DNA of 64,000 bases from an uncultured Pedobacter sp. (GTDB lineage Bacteria; Bacteroidota; Bacteroidia; Sphingobacteriales; Sphingobacteriaceae): assembly GCF_946480185.1 (NCBI RefSeq), contig NZ_CAMLIG010000006.1, positions 102,866 through 166,865 of the forward strand, read 5' to 3'. The notes under the pieces are model-generated. The model saw nothing but the letters and a program-made list of their open reading frames with translations, was not told the origin of the DNA and ran no database searches. Below are positions 25,809 through 34,736 of the stretch, piece by piece. Made by a program: the position numbers and the translations under genes. Numbering within the stretch: position 1 is the first letter of the stretch; each line of letters begins with the position of its first letter.

Positions 25809-27362
25809 CTATTTGTTTTTATAGGTTACAAACGGAATAATAATTTCTTCCATGGAAATTCCCCCATGCTGGAAAGTTTCGTTGAAATAGTTTACAAACT
25901 GGTTATAATTGTTTTGGTAAACAAAGTAAGTGTCCTCTTTTGCAAAAATATAGCTAGAACTAACATGCAGCTTAGGCAACATGGCATCAGCCGGGTTTTT
26001 AACCAAGAAAACTTCTTTTGGATTGTAATCTAAATTTTTGCCCTGTTTGTAACGAAGGTTTGAATTGGTATTTCTATCGCCAATTACTTTGCTTGGCCGT
26101 TTTACCCTAATTGTGCCGTGGTCGGTAGTAATTATTAAGCGACATTTTTTTTGTGATAAACGCTTAATTAGTTCTAGCAATGGAGAATGCTCAAACCAGG
26201 CTAAGGTAATGGAGCGATATGCGGCATCGTCATTTGCCAGTTCTTTGATCATTTGCATATCTGTACGGGCATGCGAAAGCATATCTACAAAATTGTAAAC
26301 GATGGCGTTTAAATCATTGCCCATTAAGCTGTGCAAGCTTTCGTTTAAATCTTTGCCTTGGTCTTGATTCAAGATTTTATGGTACGTTACTTTGGCGTCT
26401 TTTCTAACAGACCGCTTCACGTTATCATACAGATATTTATCTTCGGATAGGTTTTTGCCACCTTCATCTTCATCATTTTGCCATAAATCCGGGAAGCGTT
26501 TTTCCATATCAGAAGGCATCAAACCAGAGAAAATTGCATTTCTGGCATATTGAGTGGCAGTAGGTAAAATACTGTAATAAGTAATCTCTTCTTCTAACCT
26601 AAAATATTCTGTGATAATTGGATTGATAATTTTCCATTGGTCGTAACGTAAATTATCAATCAAAATAAAGAAAGTTGGCACCTGCTCGCTTAAATTAGGG
26701 AAAACCTTTTTCTTAAGCAGCTGGTGCGAAAGCATTGGCGCTTTATCTTGGTTTTTAATCCAATCCAGATAATTTTTTTCGATAAACTTAGAAAACTGCA
26801 TATTAGCTTCCGCTTTTTGCATCGTCAAAATCTCATGCATCCCGGCATCATCCAATTTCTCCAGCTCCAGCTCCCAAAAAATCAGTTTTTTATAAACTTC
26901 CACCCATTCTTGATAGCTTAAATTATCATTAAGCAACATCCCCAAGTTTCTAAAATCTTGCTGGTATGCGGTTGATGTTTTCTCACTCACCAAACGTTTA
27001 TTGTCGGTCAGTTTTTTAATCGTGAGCAAAATTTGCTTTGGGTTAACTGGCTTAATCAGGTAGTCGTCAATTTTAAAACCAATGGCGTCTTCCATTAAAT
27101 ACTCCTCTTCACTTTTGGTAATCATCACTACGGGAACATCAGGGTTTACCGTTTTAATTTCTGTTAAAGTTTCTAAACCCGTTAAGCCCGGCATGTTTTC
27201 GTCTAAAAAAACAATGTCAAAATCTTTGGTTTTAAAAATTTCCAGCGCATCTCGTCCATTGGTTGCGGTATCTATTTGGTAACCCTTCTCATTTAAAAAA
27301 AGGATATGAGGTTTTAAAAGGTCAATCTCGTCATCGGCCCACAATATATTTGCTAATTGCAT
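25809..27362 (-). CDS. porX: PorX: response regulator with PglZ/alkaline-phosphatase-like domain
   Basis: A 517-residue cytoplasmic regulator of the type IX secretion system. The receiver domain (1-120) has ADDE acidic residues near position 10, the phospho-acceptor Asp54 in IVFLDENMPGLTG and Lys104 in DDYLIKPVNP. After a helical linker, residues of about 200-517 form an alkaline-phosphatase-superfamily (PglZ) domain with metal-site motifs FFILIDNLRYDQW and LIITTDHGTIRVKRP, plus HARTDMQMIKEL. In Porphyromonas, PorX works with the kinase PorY and an ECF sigma factor; a PorY-like kinase is encoded at 45371. Confidence 0.92.
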   Translation of the reverse strand: MQLANILWADDEIDLLKPHILFLNEKGYQIDTATNGRDALEIFKTKDFDIVFLDENMPGLTGLETLTEIKTVNPDVPVVMITKSEEEYLMEDAIGFKIDDYLIKPVNPKQILLTIKKLTDNKRLVSEKTSTAYQQDFRNLGMLLNDNLSYQEWVEVYKKLIFWELELEKLDDAGMHEILTMQKAEANMQFSKFIEKNYLDWIKNQDKAPMLSHQLLKKKVFPNLSEQVPTFFILIDNLRYDQWKIINPIITEYFRLEEEITYYSILPTATQYARNAIFSGLMPSDMEKRFPDLWQNDEDEGGKNLSEDKYLYDNVKRSVRKDAKVTYHKILNQDQGKDLNESLHSLMGNDLNAIVYNFVDMLSHARTDMQMIKELANDDAAYRSITLAWFEHSPLLELIKRLSQKKCRLIITTDHGTIRVKRPSKVIGDRNTNSNLRYKQGKNLDYNPKEVFLVKNPADAMLPKLHVSSSYIFAKEDTYFVYQNNYNQFVNYFNETFQHGGISMEEIIIPFVTYKNK

Positions 27363-27472
27363 ATATTTTAAATCTATTTTAAATGATTATCTTGAGAAAA
27401 TCTCAATATTTGCAGAGAATTTTACTCCGGCCAATAAAATTAACAATTTTTGTGCCTTATAATTGATTTCAC

Positions 27473-28696
27473 TTGAATAAGAACAAAATAATTAACGATC
27501 CGATTTATGGTTTCATCAGTATTAAGAGTCCATTAATTTTTGATTTAATAGAGCATTCTTATTTCCAGCGCCTCAGATACATCAAACAGTTGGGGATGAC
27601 GCACTTGGTTTATCCCGGCGCTTTGCATACCCGTTTTCATCATGCGCTTGGCGCCATGCATTTAATGCAATTGGCCATTGAGCATTTGCAAAGCAGAGGA
27701 CATGAAATTACGGCAGAAGAACAAGAGGCTAGCTGTATCGCTATTTTATTGCATGATATTGGTCACGGACCTTTTTCTCATGCATTAGAGCATACTTTAG
27801 TGAACGGCGTTTCACATGAAACCATCAGCAGATTGTTAATGGATAGCCTTAACCAGCAGTTCGGCGGCAAGTTAAATTTAGCCCTACAAATATTCAACAA
27901 TAAATACCACAAACCCTTTTTACACCAATTAATTTCTGGTCAGTTAGATTTAGACCGGCTGGACTACCTTAACCGCGACAGCTTTTTTAGTGGCGTAACG
28001 GAAGGTATGGTAAGCTCGGACCGTATTATAAAACTTTTGAACATTAAAGACGGAAACTTAGTGGTTGAAGAAAAAGGAATTTATTCTATCGAGAAATTTT
28101 TGATAGCCCGCAGATTAATGTACTGGCAGGTTTATTTGCACAAAACCGTTATCGCGGCAGAACAGTTACTGGTTAAAATATTGGAACGGGCCCGAGAACT
28201 TGCACAAAATGGAGCGGCTTTATTTGCAACTCCGGCTTTAAAACATTTTCTTTATAACGATATAAACGAGGAGACCTTTTTAAACGACAAAGAAAACCTT
28301 TACAATTTTTCGTTATTAGATGACCACGACGTAATGTCATCGGTAAAAGTTTGGCAAAAACACCAAGATTTTATCTTAAGCACCTTATGCACCAACTTAA
28401 TTGGCAGAAATTTATACAAAGTAGAAATCTCCAGCACTAAAATAGATCAGGAAAAATTTAATCAATTAAAAAACACTGCACAAGAGCGTTTGAATATTGA
28501 ACAGAAAGATATCCGTTACTTTGTGTTTAAAAGCAGTATCAATAATATGGCTTATAAGACCGGTAATGGCAGTATAAACATCTTAATGAAAGATGGAACT
28601 TTACAGGATATTGCCACCGCATCTGACAATGCAAATGTAGAGGCACTATCAAAAACAGTGACAAAAAACATTTTGTGCTACACTAAATTTGAGTAA
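27473..28696 (+). CDS. HD-domain phosphohydrolase
   Basis: A 407-residue protein of the HD superfamily, close to the dGTPase/SAMHD1-like YpbG-type group. Metal-binding residues are in YPGALHTRFHHALGAMHL (about residues 47-64) and ILLHDIGHGPFSHALEHT (about 91-108), with a later Asp in SGQLDLDRLDYLNRDSFFSG. The start is a TTG at 27473; the conserved N-terminus (NDPIYGFISI) begins just after, so no later start fits. It probably hydrolyses nucleotides or phosphate esters. It is divergent from porX and upstream of lpxD. The 110-bp gap 27363-27472 shows no clear promoter to me. Confidence 0.9.
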   Translation: MNKNKIINDPIYGFISIKSPLIFDLIEHSYFQRLRYIKQLGMTHLVYPGALHTRFHHALGAMHLMQLAIEHLQSRGHEITAEEQEASCIAILLHDIGHGPFSHALEHTLVNGVSHETISRLLMDSLNQQFGGKLNLALQIFNNKYHKPFLHQLISGQLDLDRLDYLNRDSFFSGVTEGMVSSDRIIKLLNIKDGNLVVEEKGIYSIEKFLIARRLMYWQVYLHKTVIAAEQLLVKILERARELAQNGAALFATPALKHFLYNDINEETFLNDKENLYNFSLLDDHDVMSSVKVWQKHQDFILSTLCTNLIGRNLYKVEISSTKIDQEKFNQLKNTAQERLNIEQKDIRYFVFKSSINNMAYKTGNGSINILMKDGTLQDIATASDNANVEALSKTVTKNILCYTKFE

Positions 28697-28720
28697 GATA
28701 AGTTGTTATTTAAATAACAA

Positions 28721-28751
28721 TTTGTTCATTTGATAATATCAGTTAATTTTG
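28721..28751 (+). promoter_or_regulatory. Promoter of the lpxD-lpxC/fabZ-lpxA cluster
   Basis: TTTG at 28721-28724 and TAATTTTG at 28744-28751 are 19 bases apart, an excellent match to the Bacteroidota consensus. Only four bases (GAAC) separate the box from the lpxD ATG at 28756, so transcription should start at or within a base or two of the start codon, giving a leaderless mRNA. Confidence 0.65.
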
Positions 28752-28755
28752 GAAC

Positions 28756-29799
28756 ATGCAATTTACCGCAAAAGAGATTTGCTTATTACTAAACGGTAGC
28801 CTTGAGGGGAATGCTGATGTAAAGGTTTTTCAGTTAGCAAAAATAGAAGAGGCACAAGAAGGAGAGTTATCTTTTTTGGCAAACCCTAAGTATGAGCCAT
28901 TTCTTTATACTACAAAAGCATCTGTGGTAATTGTAAATGAAGATTTAATTTTAGAAAAACCTATTAACGCAACCTTAATACGCGTACAAAATGCGTACAG
29001 TAGTTTTTCGATATTACTTGAGCAGTATAACAACATCAAATTGCACAAAGTTGGAATAGAGCAACCCTGTTTTATTGATCCAAGTGCAAAAATAGGTAAA
29101 GATGTTTATATCGGTGCCTTCAGTTATATCGGTGCAAATGCAGTAATCGGAGATAAAACAAAAATTTATCCTCAATCTTATATTGGCGGTTCGGTTAAAA
29201 TTGGTGCCGAAAGTACTTTGTACACAGGGGTAAAAGTTTACCACGATTGCGTTATTGGAAATAAGGTAACTATTCATGCAAGTGCGGTTATTGGCAGCGA
29301 CGGTTTTGGTTTTGCGCCACAGGCAGATGGTTCTTATACCAAAGTAAGCCAAATAGGTAATGTGCTTATTGAAGACAATGTAGAAATTGGCGCAAACACC
29401 TGTATTGATAGAGCCACAATGGGATCAACCATTATAAGAAATGGTGTTAAACTGGATAATTTAATCCAGATAGCACATAATGCAGAAATTGGTAAAAATA
29501 CCGTAATTGCATCACAAACCGGAGTTTCTGGCAGTTCCAAAATAGGCGAAAGCTGTATAGTTGGCGGGCAAGTAGGTATAGTTGGCCACATTACCTTAGC
29601 AAAGGGCACTCAAATACAGGCAAAATCCGGAATCAATAAATCTATTGAGGAAGAAGGTAAAAAATGGGGCGGTGCGCCGGCAACTACTTATCAGAATTAT
29701 ATGAGGTCACAGGTAGTTATTCAAAGATTACCTGAAATGGAAAGAAAAATAGAAGAGTTACAAAAGGCGATAGCTAAGTTACAGAATCCATCTTCGTAA
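28756..29799 (+). CDS. lpxD: UDP-3-O-(3-hydroxyacyl)glucosamine N-acyltransferase
   Basis: A 347-residue acyltransferase for the third step of lipid A synthesis, adding an N-linked 3-hydroxyacyl chain from ACP. A uridine-binding N-terminal domain (1-100) is followed by a left-handed beta-helix of hexapeptide repeats (about 105-315) and a C-terminal helix. The catalytic histidine is in NLIQIAHNAEIGKNT, with GSDGFGFAPQADGSY upstream. It is the first gene of the lipid A cluster. Confidence 0.96.
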   Translation: MQFTAKEICLLLNGSLEGNADVKVFQLAKIEEAQEGELSFLANPKYEPFLYTTKASVVIVNEDLILEKPINATLIRVQNAYSSFSILLEQYNNIKLHKVGIEQPCFIDPSAKIGKDVYIGAFSYIGANAVIGDKTKIYPQSYIGGSVKIGAESTLYTGVKVYHDCVIGNKVTIHASAVIGSDGFGFAPQADGSYTKVSQIGNVLIEDNVEIGANTCIDRATMGSTIIRNGVKLDNLIQIAHNAEIGKNTVIASQTGVSGSSKIGESCIVGGQVGIVGHITLAKGTQIQAKSGINKSIEEEGKKWGGAPATTYQNYMRSQVVIQRLPEMERKIEELQKAIAKLQNPSS

Positions 29800-29813
29800 A
29801 TTTATTTTAAAAA

Positions 29814-31223
29814 ATGAATCTTAGGCAAAGAACAATAAAATCAGAAATTAGTGTTACAGGTGTTGGATTACACACCGGAGCTCACGTAACTTTAACTTTT
29901 AAACCAGCCCCAGAAAATCATGGATACAAGTTTAAAAGAGTTGATTTACCCGGAGAGCCGATCATTGATGCAGATGTTGATAACGTATCTGATACATCAA
30001 GAAGTACAACTTTATCTGCAAATGGAGCTAGCGTAAGTACCACCGAGCATGTTTTGGCGGCTTTGGTAGGTTGCGAGGTTGATAATGTGATGATTGAACT
30101 TAACGGTATTGAAGTTCCTATTTTGGACGGTAGCGCTATTGAATTTGTAAATGCACTAGAAAAAGTGGGCTTTAGGGAGCAGGATGCCGAGAGAGAATAT
30201 TACAATATTCCGCACAACATCCACTATTCTGAAGATGACCGTAAGGTGGAAATGGTAATAATGCCTTTGGACGATTACAGATTTACCTGTATGGTAGATT
30301 ATAATTCGCCGGTTTTAGGCAGTCAACATGCAACCATTACCTCAATCAGTGATTTTAAAAGTGAAATAGCATCATGCAGAACCTTTGTGTTTTTACATGA
30401 GCTTGAAATGCTGTTGAAGCATAATCTGATTAAAGGCGGAGACATCAATAATGCTATAGTAATTGTTGATCACGAAATCAACGAAAGCGAACTTGCAGAT
30501 CTGGCAAAAGCGTTTAACCGCGATGATATTAAAGTTGCCCGCGAGGGAATTTTGAACAATATAGAACTGCGTTACCAAAATGAGCCTGCCCGCCATAAAT
30601 TATTGGACATTATTGGTGATTTGGCTTTAATTGGCACCCCAATTAAAGGACATGTAATGGCGGCCAGACCAGGGCATGCGGCCAATGTTGCCTTTGCTAA
30701 AAAGATAAAAGCAGCCATTAAAAAAGACAAAAAGAAAAAGGTTCAGCATATTTATGACCCTACGGCAAAACCGCTATATGATACCGTTCAGGTAATGAAT
30801 ATATTACCTCACCGCCAGCCGTTTTTGTATATTGATAAAATTTTGGAACTCACAAAAACTTACGTAGTAGGCGTAAAAAACGTTACTATAAACGAGGAGT
30901 TTTTTAAAGGTCATTTTCCTGGCGCACCGGTATTGCCAGGCGTTGTGCAAATTGAAGCAATGGCACAAACTGGCGGTATTTTAGTTTTAAGTACAGTACC
31001 AGATCCTCAAAATTACCTTACTTATTTCCTGAAAATAGACAACGTTAGATTTAGAGCACAGGTTTTACCGGGCGATACCATTATTTTTAGATGCGATTTG
31101 ATGGAGCCTATCCGTAGAGGAATTGCACAAATGAAAGGCGTAGGAATGGTGGGCGAGAAAATAGTAGTTGAAGCCGAAATGATGGCGCAAATATCCAGAC
31201 ACGAAAAAACCGAAAACCAATAA
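29814..31223 (+). CDS. lpxC: Bifunctional UDP-3-O-acyl-GlcNAc deacetylase / 3-hydroxyacyl-ACP dehydratase
   Basis: A 469-residue fusion characteristic of Bacteroidota. Residues 1-305 are LpxC, the zinc deacetylase of the committed lipid A step (QRTIKSEISVTGVGLHTG at the start, TTEHVLAALVGCEVDNV with a zinc His, KLLDIIGDLALIG and IKGHVMAARPGHAAN). Residues of about 325-469 are FabZ (MNILPHRQPFLYIDKI, then FKGHFPGAPVLPGVVQIEAM), which dehydrates 3-hydroxyacyl-ACP. Fusing them places the enzymes that compete for 3-hydroxyacyl-ACP on one chain. Its stop overlaps the lpxA start in TAATG. Confidence 0.96.
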   Translation: MNLRQRTIKSEISVTGVGLHTGAHVTLTFKPAPENHGYKFKRVDLPGEPIIDADVDNVSDTSRSTTLSANGASVSTTEHVLAALVGCEVDNVMIELNGIEVPILDGSAIEFVNALEKVGFREQDAEREYYNIPHNIHYSEDDRKVEMVIMPLDDYRFTCMVDYNSPVLGSQHATITSISDFKSEIASCRTFVFLHELEMLLKHNLIKGGDINNAIVIVDHEINESELADLAKAFNRDDIKVAREGILNNIELRYQNEPARHKLLDIIGDLALIGTPIKGHVMAARPGHAANVAFAKKIKAAIKKDKKKKVQHIYDPTAKPLYDTVQVMNILPHRQPFLYIDKILELTKTYVVGVKNVTINEEFFKGHFPGAPVLPGVVQIEAMAQTGGILVLSTVPDPQNYLTYFLKIDNVRFRAQVLPGDTIIFRCDLMEPIRRGIAQMKGVGMVGEKIVVEAEMMAQISRHEKTENQ

Positions 31224-32005
31224 TGATACAACCTTTAGCGTACATACATCCGCAGGCAAAAATTGCCAATAGTGTAGTTATAGATCCATTTGCTGTTATA
31301 CACAAAGATGTAGAAATTGGCGAAGGTACCTGGATTGGCTCCAACGTTACCATTATGGACGGTGCCAGAATTGGTAAAAATTGCAAGATTTTCCCTGGAG
31401 CGGTAATTTCTGCCATTCCCCAGGATTTAAAATACGCAGGTGAACAAACCACAGCTGTTATTGGAGATAATACTACCATTAGGGAATATGTAACCATTAA
31501 CCGTGGCACTAATGATAGATGGGAAACCAGGGTAGGCAACAACTGTTTGTTGATGGCTTATTGCCATGTTGCGCATGATTGCGTAGTTGGAGACAATTGC
31601 ATTTTCTCTAACAACACTACATTAGCAGGGCACATCACTATTGGTGATAACGTTGTTTTAGCCGGGATGGTAGCCATTCATCAGTTCTGTAAAGTAGGTT
31701 CGTACTCATTTGTTACAGGCGGTTCATTGGTACGTAAGGATATTCCTCCTTATGTAAAAGTAGCCCGAGAGCCCTTATCCTATACAGGAATCAACTCTGT
31801 AGGCTTACGCAGGAAAGGTTTTTCATCAGAAAAAATTAATGAAATACAGGAAATTTACCGCGTTTTGTTTGTTAAAAACAATAATGTAACCAAAGCTTTG
31901 GACATTATTGAGGCAGATTTTAAACCTACCGAAGAGCGGGACGAAATCATTAACTTTATTAGAAATTCTAACAGAGGTGTAATGAAGAGTTTTGGAACTT
32001 CCTGA
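31223..32005 (+). CDS. lpxA: UDP-N-acetylglucosamine acyltransferase
   Basis: A 260-residue hexapeptide-repeat acyltransferase for the first step of lipid A synthesis. The catalytic His lies in MAYCHVAHDCVVGDNCIFSN (about residues 111-130), and VAIHQFCKVGSYSFVTGGS follows. The C-terminal helical domain (about 190-260) has the typical GLRRKGFSSEKINEIQEIYR. It overlaps the lpxC-fabZ stop by one base, so translation is coupled. The standard lpxA family length is kept. Confidence 0.97.
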   Translation: MIQPLAYIHPQAKIANSVVIDPFAVIHKDVEIGEGTWIGSNVTIMDGARIGKNCKIFPGAVISAIPQDLKYAGEQTTAVIGDNTTIREYVTINRGTNDRWETRVGNNCLLMAYCHVAHDCVVGDNCIFSNNTTLAGHITIGDNVVLAGMVAIHQFCKVGSYSFVTGGSLVRKDIPPYVKVAREPLSYTGINSVGLRRKGFSSEKINEIQEIYRVLFVKNNNVTKALDIIEADFKPTEERDEIINFIRNSNRGVMKSFGTS

Positions 32006-32013
32006 TTTTCCAA

Positions 32014-32631
32014 ATGAAAATCACCTTATCAAAAATTGGCAGAAGATTTAACCGGGAGTGGATATTTAGAAATATTGAATACACTTTTGAAACCGGGAAT
32101 TCTTATGCCATTTTAGGTATAAATGGATCTGGTAAATCCACCTTATTGCAAGTTATCTCTGGAGCTTTAGGCCAATCAGAAGGTGATATTTTTTACCAGA
32201 ACAAGGGTAAAGTAGTTGAAATAGACCAAGTGTTCCAACATTTGGCTTTGGCTACCCCATATTTAGAACTCATTGAAGAGTTTACGCTTACCGAAGTTTT
32301 GGGCTTTCATTTCGAGTTTAAAAAGAGAGTAAATAATTTATCCAATAATGATTTGATTGCGCTACTGAATATGGACAGTAGCAAAAACAAACAGCTCAAA
32401 TATTTTTCCTCGGGCATGAAACAAAGGGTTAAATTAATCTTGGCATTTTGTGTAGATACGCCAATTTTATTGCTTGACGAACCAACATCAAACCTTGATG
32501 AGCAAGGCATTAACTGGTATAATTCTTTGGTCAAGAGATTTACTTCTAACCGGTTGGTCATCGTTTGCTCTAACCAAAATCACGAGTACGAGTTTTGTCA
32601 ACATCAACTCCATATTGCCGATTACAAGTAG
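32014..32631 (+). CDS. Stand-alone ABC transporter ATP-binding protein
   Basis: A 205-residue ABC ATPase with Walker A GINGSGKSTLLQVISGALG (about residues 38-56), a Q-loop region, the signature YFSSGMKQRVKLILAF and Walker B ILLLDEPTSNLD. It is at the short end of the family, and no permease gene is adjacent. It starts 8 bases after lpxA, so it is co-expressed with lipid A synthesis, but its partner and cargo are unknown. Confidence 0.88.
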   Translation: MKITLSKIGRRFNREWIFRNIEYTFETGNSYAILGINGSGKSTLLQVISGALGQSEGDIFYQNKGKVVEIDQVFQHLALATPYLELIEEFTLTEVLGFHFEFKKRVNNLSNNDLIALLNMDSSKNKQLKYFSSGMKQRVKLILAFCVDTPILLLDEPTSNLDEQGINWYNSLVKRFTSNRLVIVCSNQNHEYEFCQHQLHIADYK

Positions 32632-32677
32632 AGTTGGCGAACACACTCTTTATAACAATGTGGTTACAACCGTAGCT

Positions 32678-32712
32678 TTTGTATAGCTCTCCGGAAATAA
32701 AATGTACTTTTG
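32678..32712 (+). promoter_or_regulatory. Promoter-like sequence for a possible small RNA
   Basis: TTTG at 32678-32681 and TACTTTTG at 32705-32712 are 23 bases apart, at the upper limit for this promoter class. No convincing gene starts just downstream, but a terminator hairpin follows about 90 bases later. Confidence 0.4.
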
Positions 32713-32717
32713 TATCA

Positions 32718-32830
32718 CAAATCAAGGATGTATAACGCGGGTTTACATACTGGAAAGTAAAGAACAAAAGTTTTTTTCATATAGGTTTAGGTTGATAAAG
32801 CGGTCTCATTTTATGAGGCCGTTTTTGTTT
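32718..32830 (+). ncRNA. Candidate small RNA upstream of the formyl-THF cyclo-ligase gene
   Basis: About 110 bases lie between a TAnnTTTG box and a T-tailed hairpin, with no plausible coding frame (a 66-codon frame crosses it but looks unlike a protein). The segment contains a possible small stem TTTAC / GTAAA near 32742-32761. It could be an independent small RNA or just the tail of the lpxA-ABC transcript. In enterobacteria the 6S RNA gene precedes the orthologous cyclo-ligase gene, but I could not draw a convincing 6S fold here. Confidence 0.3.
32801..32830 (+). terminator. Rho-independent terminator
   Basis: The stem CGGTCTCAT / ATGAGGCCG (32801-32809 with 32813-32821, one G-T pair) has a three-base loop and is followed by TTTTTGTTTT. 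It ends whatever is transcribed rightward before the cyclo-ligase gene. Confidence 0.75.
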
Positions 32831-32854
32831 TACAGAATTAAATCCGATTCTTTC

Positions 32855-32862
32855 TATCTTTG
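32855..32862 (+). promoter_or_regulatory. -7 box upstream of the formyl-THF cyclo-ligase gene
   Basis: TATCTTTG followed by CA matches TAnnTTTG and lies 20 bases before the TTG start at 32883, directly after the terminator. This gives the cyclo-ligase gene its own promoter. Confidence 0.5.
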
Positions 32863-32882
32863 CATCCAACTACTGGTGAAAA

Positions 32883-33458
32883 TTGGAGAAACAAAACCTT
32901 AGAAAACAAGCAATTCTGGAACGAGAGAAAATCTCTAAAAGTGTGTTTTGGCAATTGAACGATGAGCTACTTGCACATTTTATAACCTTTGACTGGTCTA
33001 AAATAAATACGGTTCATTTGTTTCTTCCCATTGTAGAGAAAAGAGAAGTGGATACTTTTGAGTTCATCAATTTCTTTAAAACGCAACAGCCTCATATTAA
33101 AATAGTGGTTCCACGGTGCGATTTTAAGACAAAGAAAATGGAAGCTCTTGTTTTTGATGCAGAATCAACAGTGCTGGTAAAAAACAAGCAACATATTCCG
33201 GAACCTCTGTACGGAGAAAATATCGACCCTCTTTTAATTGATGCAGTAATTATTCCCCTGTTGGCGTTTGATAAACTCGGCCACAGAGTTGGTTACGGCG
33301 CAGGATTTTATGACCGATTTTTAGAGCGCTGTAAGCCGGATGTTCTAAAAATTGGCGTTTCTTTATTTGAGCCTATTGATAAAATTTTGGATACCCACCA
33401 TCAGGATATACGCCTTACCCACTGCATTACGCCAAAACAAATTTACTTTTTTGATTAA
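32883..33458 (+). CDS. 5-formyltetrahydrofolate cyclo-ligase
   Basis: A 191-residue ATP-dependent enzyme that recycles 5-formyl-THF to 5,10-methenyl-THF. An N-terminal basic segment ([13 protein letters not shown]) is followed by the [20 protein letters not shown] block and [14 protein letters not shown] (about residues 141-154), the ATP and folate-binding signature. The start is a TTG at 32883, placed sensibly just after a -7 box. There is no operon partner. Confidence 0.92.
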   Translation: MEKQNLRKQAILEREKISKSVFWQLNDELLAHFITFDWSKINTVHLFLPIVEKREVDTFEFINFFKTQQPHIKIVVPRCDFKTKKMEALVFDAESTVLVKNKQHIPEPLYGENIDPLLIDAVIIPLLAFDKLGHRVGYGAGFYDRFLERCKPDVLKIGVSLFEPIDKILDTHHQDIRLTHCITPKQIYFFD

Positions 33459-33501
33459 GCTGTCTAAATTTCTTTAATAATGTTATCAATAAAAAGTCTT
33501 T

Positions 33502-33595
33502 CATGACGAGCGGTTACGAGATAGCTCATCTTAAAAGTCTGCATTTGGGCTGGCAACCTTGCTTGTGTGATGTCTCCTATCGTCGACAGAACGGG
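33502..33595. repeat. Palindromic intergenic element, copy 2
   Basis: A diverged copy, in the opposite orientation, of the element at 25173-25267. It keeps the inverted cores TGGCAACCTTGC and TCCTATCGTC and one terminal CATGACG. It lies directly upstream of the nif3-like gene, and an apparent upstream start codon for that gene at 33567 falls inside it, which is why the later start is preferred. Confidence 0.6.
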
Positions 33596-33625
33596 ATGGA
33601 CGCTCCCTCATTCAACAATAATATT

Positions 33626-33633
33626 TAAATTTG
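33626..33633 (+). promoter_or_regulatory. -7 box just before the nif3-like gene
   Basis: TAAATTTG matches TAnnTTTG and ends 5 bases before the ATG at 33639. It supports that start and predicts a leaderless mRNA. No clear TTTG lies at the usual upstream distance. Confidence 0.45.
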
Positions 33634-33638
33634 AGCTT

Positions 33639-34736
33639 ATGCAGATCAAAGATTTAACAAATTATCTGGAATCCATCGCTCCGTCCAATTATCAGGAAAG
33701 CTATGACAACTCGGGTTTAATTGTTGGCAATTATAACCAGTCCGTTACTAAAGCGCTGATAAGTTTAGATTGTACAGAAGCCGTAGTTGATGAAGCAATT
33801 GCTACCGGTTGTGATATTATTGTTTCGCACCATCCTATTGTTTTTAAAGGATTAAAGCGATTTAACGGCAATAATTATGTAGAGCGTGTGGTAATGAAAG
33901 CCATTGCAAACAACATTGCACTTTACGCCATCCACACCAATTTAGATAGCATTGCCACCGGTGTAAACGCTAAAATCTGCGAGAAAATTGGACTAACCAA
34001 TTGTCGTATTTTAGCACCAAAAGGCGGACTATTAAAAAAACTTTGCTTTTTTGTCCCTTTGGCTTTTGCAGATGCGGTTAAAGGCGTAATTTTTAGCGCT
34101 GGTGCAGGCGAGATTGGCAATTATAGCAACTGTAGTTTCTCGGTAACCGGAGAAGGAACTTTTAAAGCGAACGAAAATGCAAAGCCATTTGTGGGCAATA
34201 ATAATGAACTGCACCAGGAGGCAGAGCAAAGAGTAGAAGTTATTTATCCCGCCCAAGCGGAATCTCAAGTTATAAAAGCACTGTTAAATGCACATCCTTA
34301 TGAAGAAGTTGCTTATGATCTATATAGTTTAGGCAATCAGCACCAAGAAGTTGGGGCCGGTATGATTGGAGAATTAAGCGAGGAAATGGATGCAATGGAG
34401 TTTTTAATACATTTAAAAACTACGATGGACCTAAACGTAATTAGGCACACACAGCTATTGCCCAAAAAAATTAAACGGGTTGCCGTATGTGGAGGCTCAG
34501 GTAGTTTTTTGTTGAAGAATGCCATTGGTGCAAATGCAGACGTTTTTGTGACGGCCGATTTTAAATATCATGAGTTTTTTGATGCAGAAGAAAAACTGAT
34601 CATTGCAGACATTGGACATTTTGAAAGCGAGCAATTTACTCAACATTTACTATTGGATGTTATTACCAAAAAATTTCCTAACTTTGCAATCCGTTTAACA
34701 GAAAATAATACGAACCCAATAAAATATTTGTCTTAA
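33639..34736 (+). CDS. Nif3-like dinuclear metal-centre protein
   Basis: A 365-residue protein of the Nif3/YqfO (GTP cyclohydrolase I type 2-like) family, a toroidal hexamer with a two-metal site. Ligand motifs are IIVSHHPIVFKGLKR (paired His), YAIHTNLDSIATGVN and, near the C-terminus, ADIGHFESEQF. An insert domain (about residues 125-235, including AHPYEEVAYDLY) marks the longer YqfO-type form. The open frame could start at 33567, but that part is inside a repeat; ATG 33639 begins the conserved MQIKDLTNYLESIAPSNYQE. The biochemical role is uncertain. Its stop overlaps the next ATG by one base. Confidence 0.9.
   Translation: MQIKDLTNYLESIAPSNYQESYDNSGLIVGNYNQSVTKALISLDCTEAVVDEAIATGCDIIVSHHPIVFKGLKRFNGNNYVERVVMKAIANNIALYAIHTNLDSIATGVNAKICEKIGLTNCRILAPKGGLLKKLCFFVPLAFADAVKGVIFSAGAGEIGNYSNCSFSVTGEGTFKANENAKPFVGNNNELHQEAEQRVEVIYPAQAESQVIKALLNAHPYEEVAYDLYSLGNQHQEVGAGMIGELSEEMDAMEFLIHLKTTMDLNVIRHTQLLPKKIKRVAVCGGSGSFLLKNAIGANADVFVTADFKYHEFFDAEEKLIIADIGHFESEQFTQHLLLDVITKKFPNFAIRLTENNTNPIKYLS

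Noticed and set aside
25809..27362. A PglZ domain pointing to a BREX phage-defence locus
   Set aside because: The receiver-PglZ fusion is the PorX arrangement, and no BREX methyltransferase, BrxC or Lon-like gene is present.
29014..29609. Minus-strand open frames inside lpxD
   Set aside because: They are antisense to hexapeptide-repeat coding sequence and show no independent start or motif.
32718..32830. Calling the small RNA candidate 6S RNA
   Set aside because: Only the neighbourhood suggests it; I could not draw the closing stem and central bulge, so it is left as an unnamed candidate.
32702..32902. A 66-codon frame across the candidate small RNA
   Set aside because: It crosses a strong terminator hairpin and the next gene's promoter and start, and its translation has no protein-like pattern.
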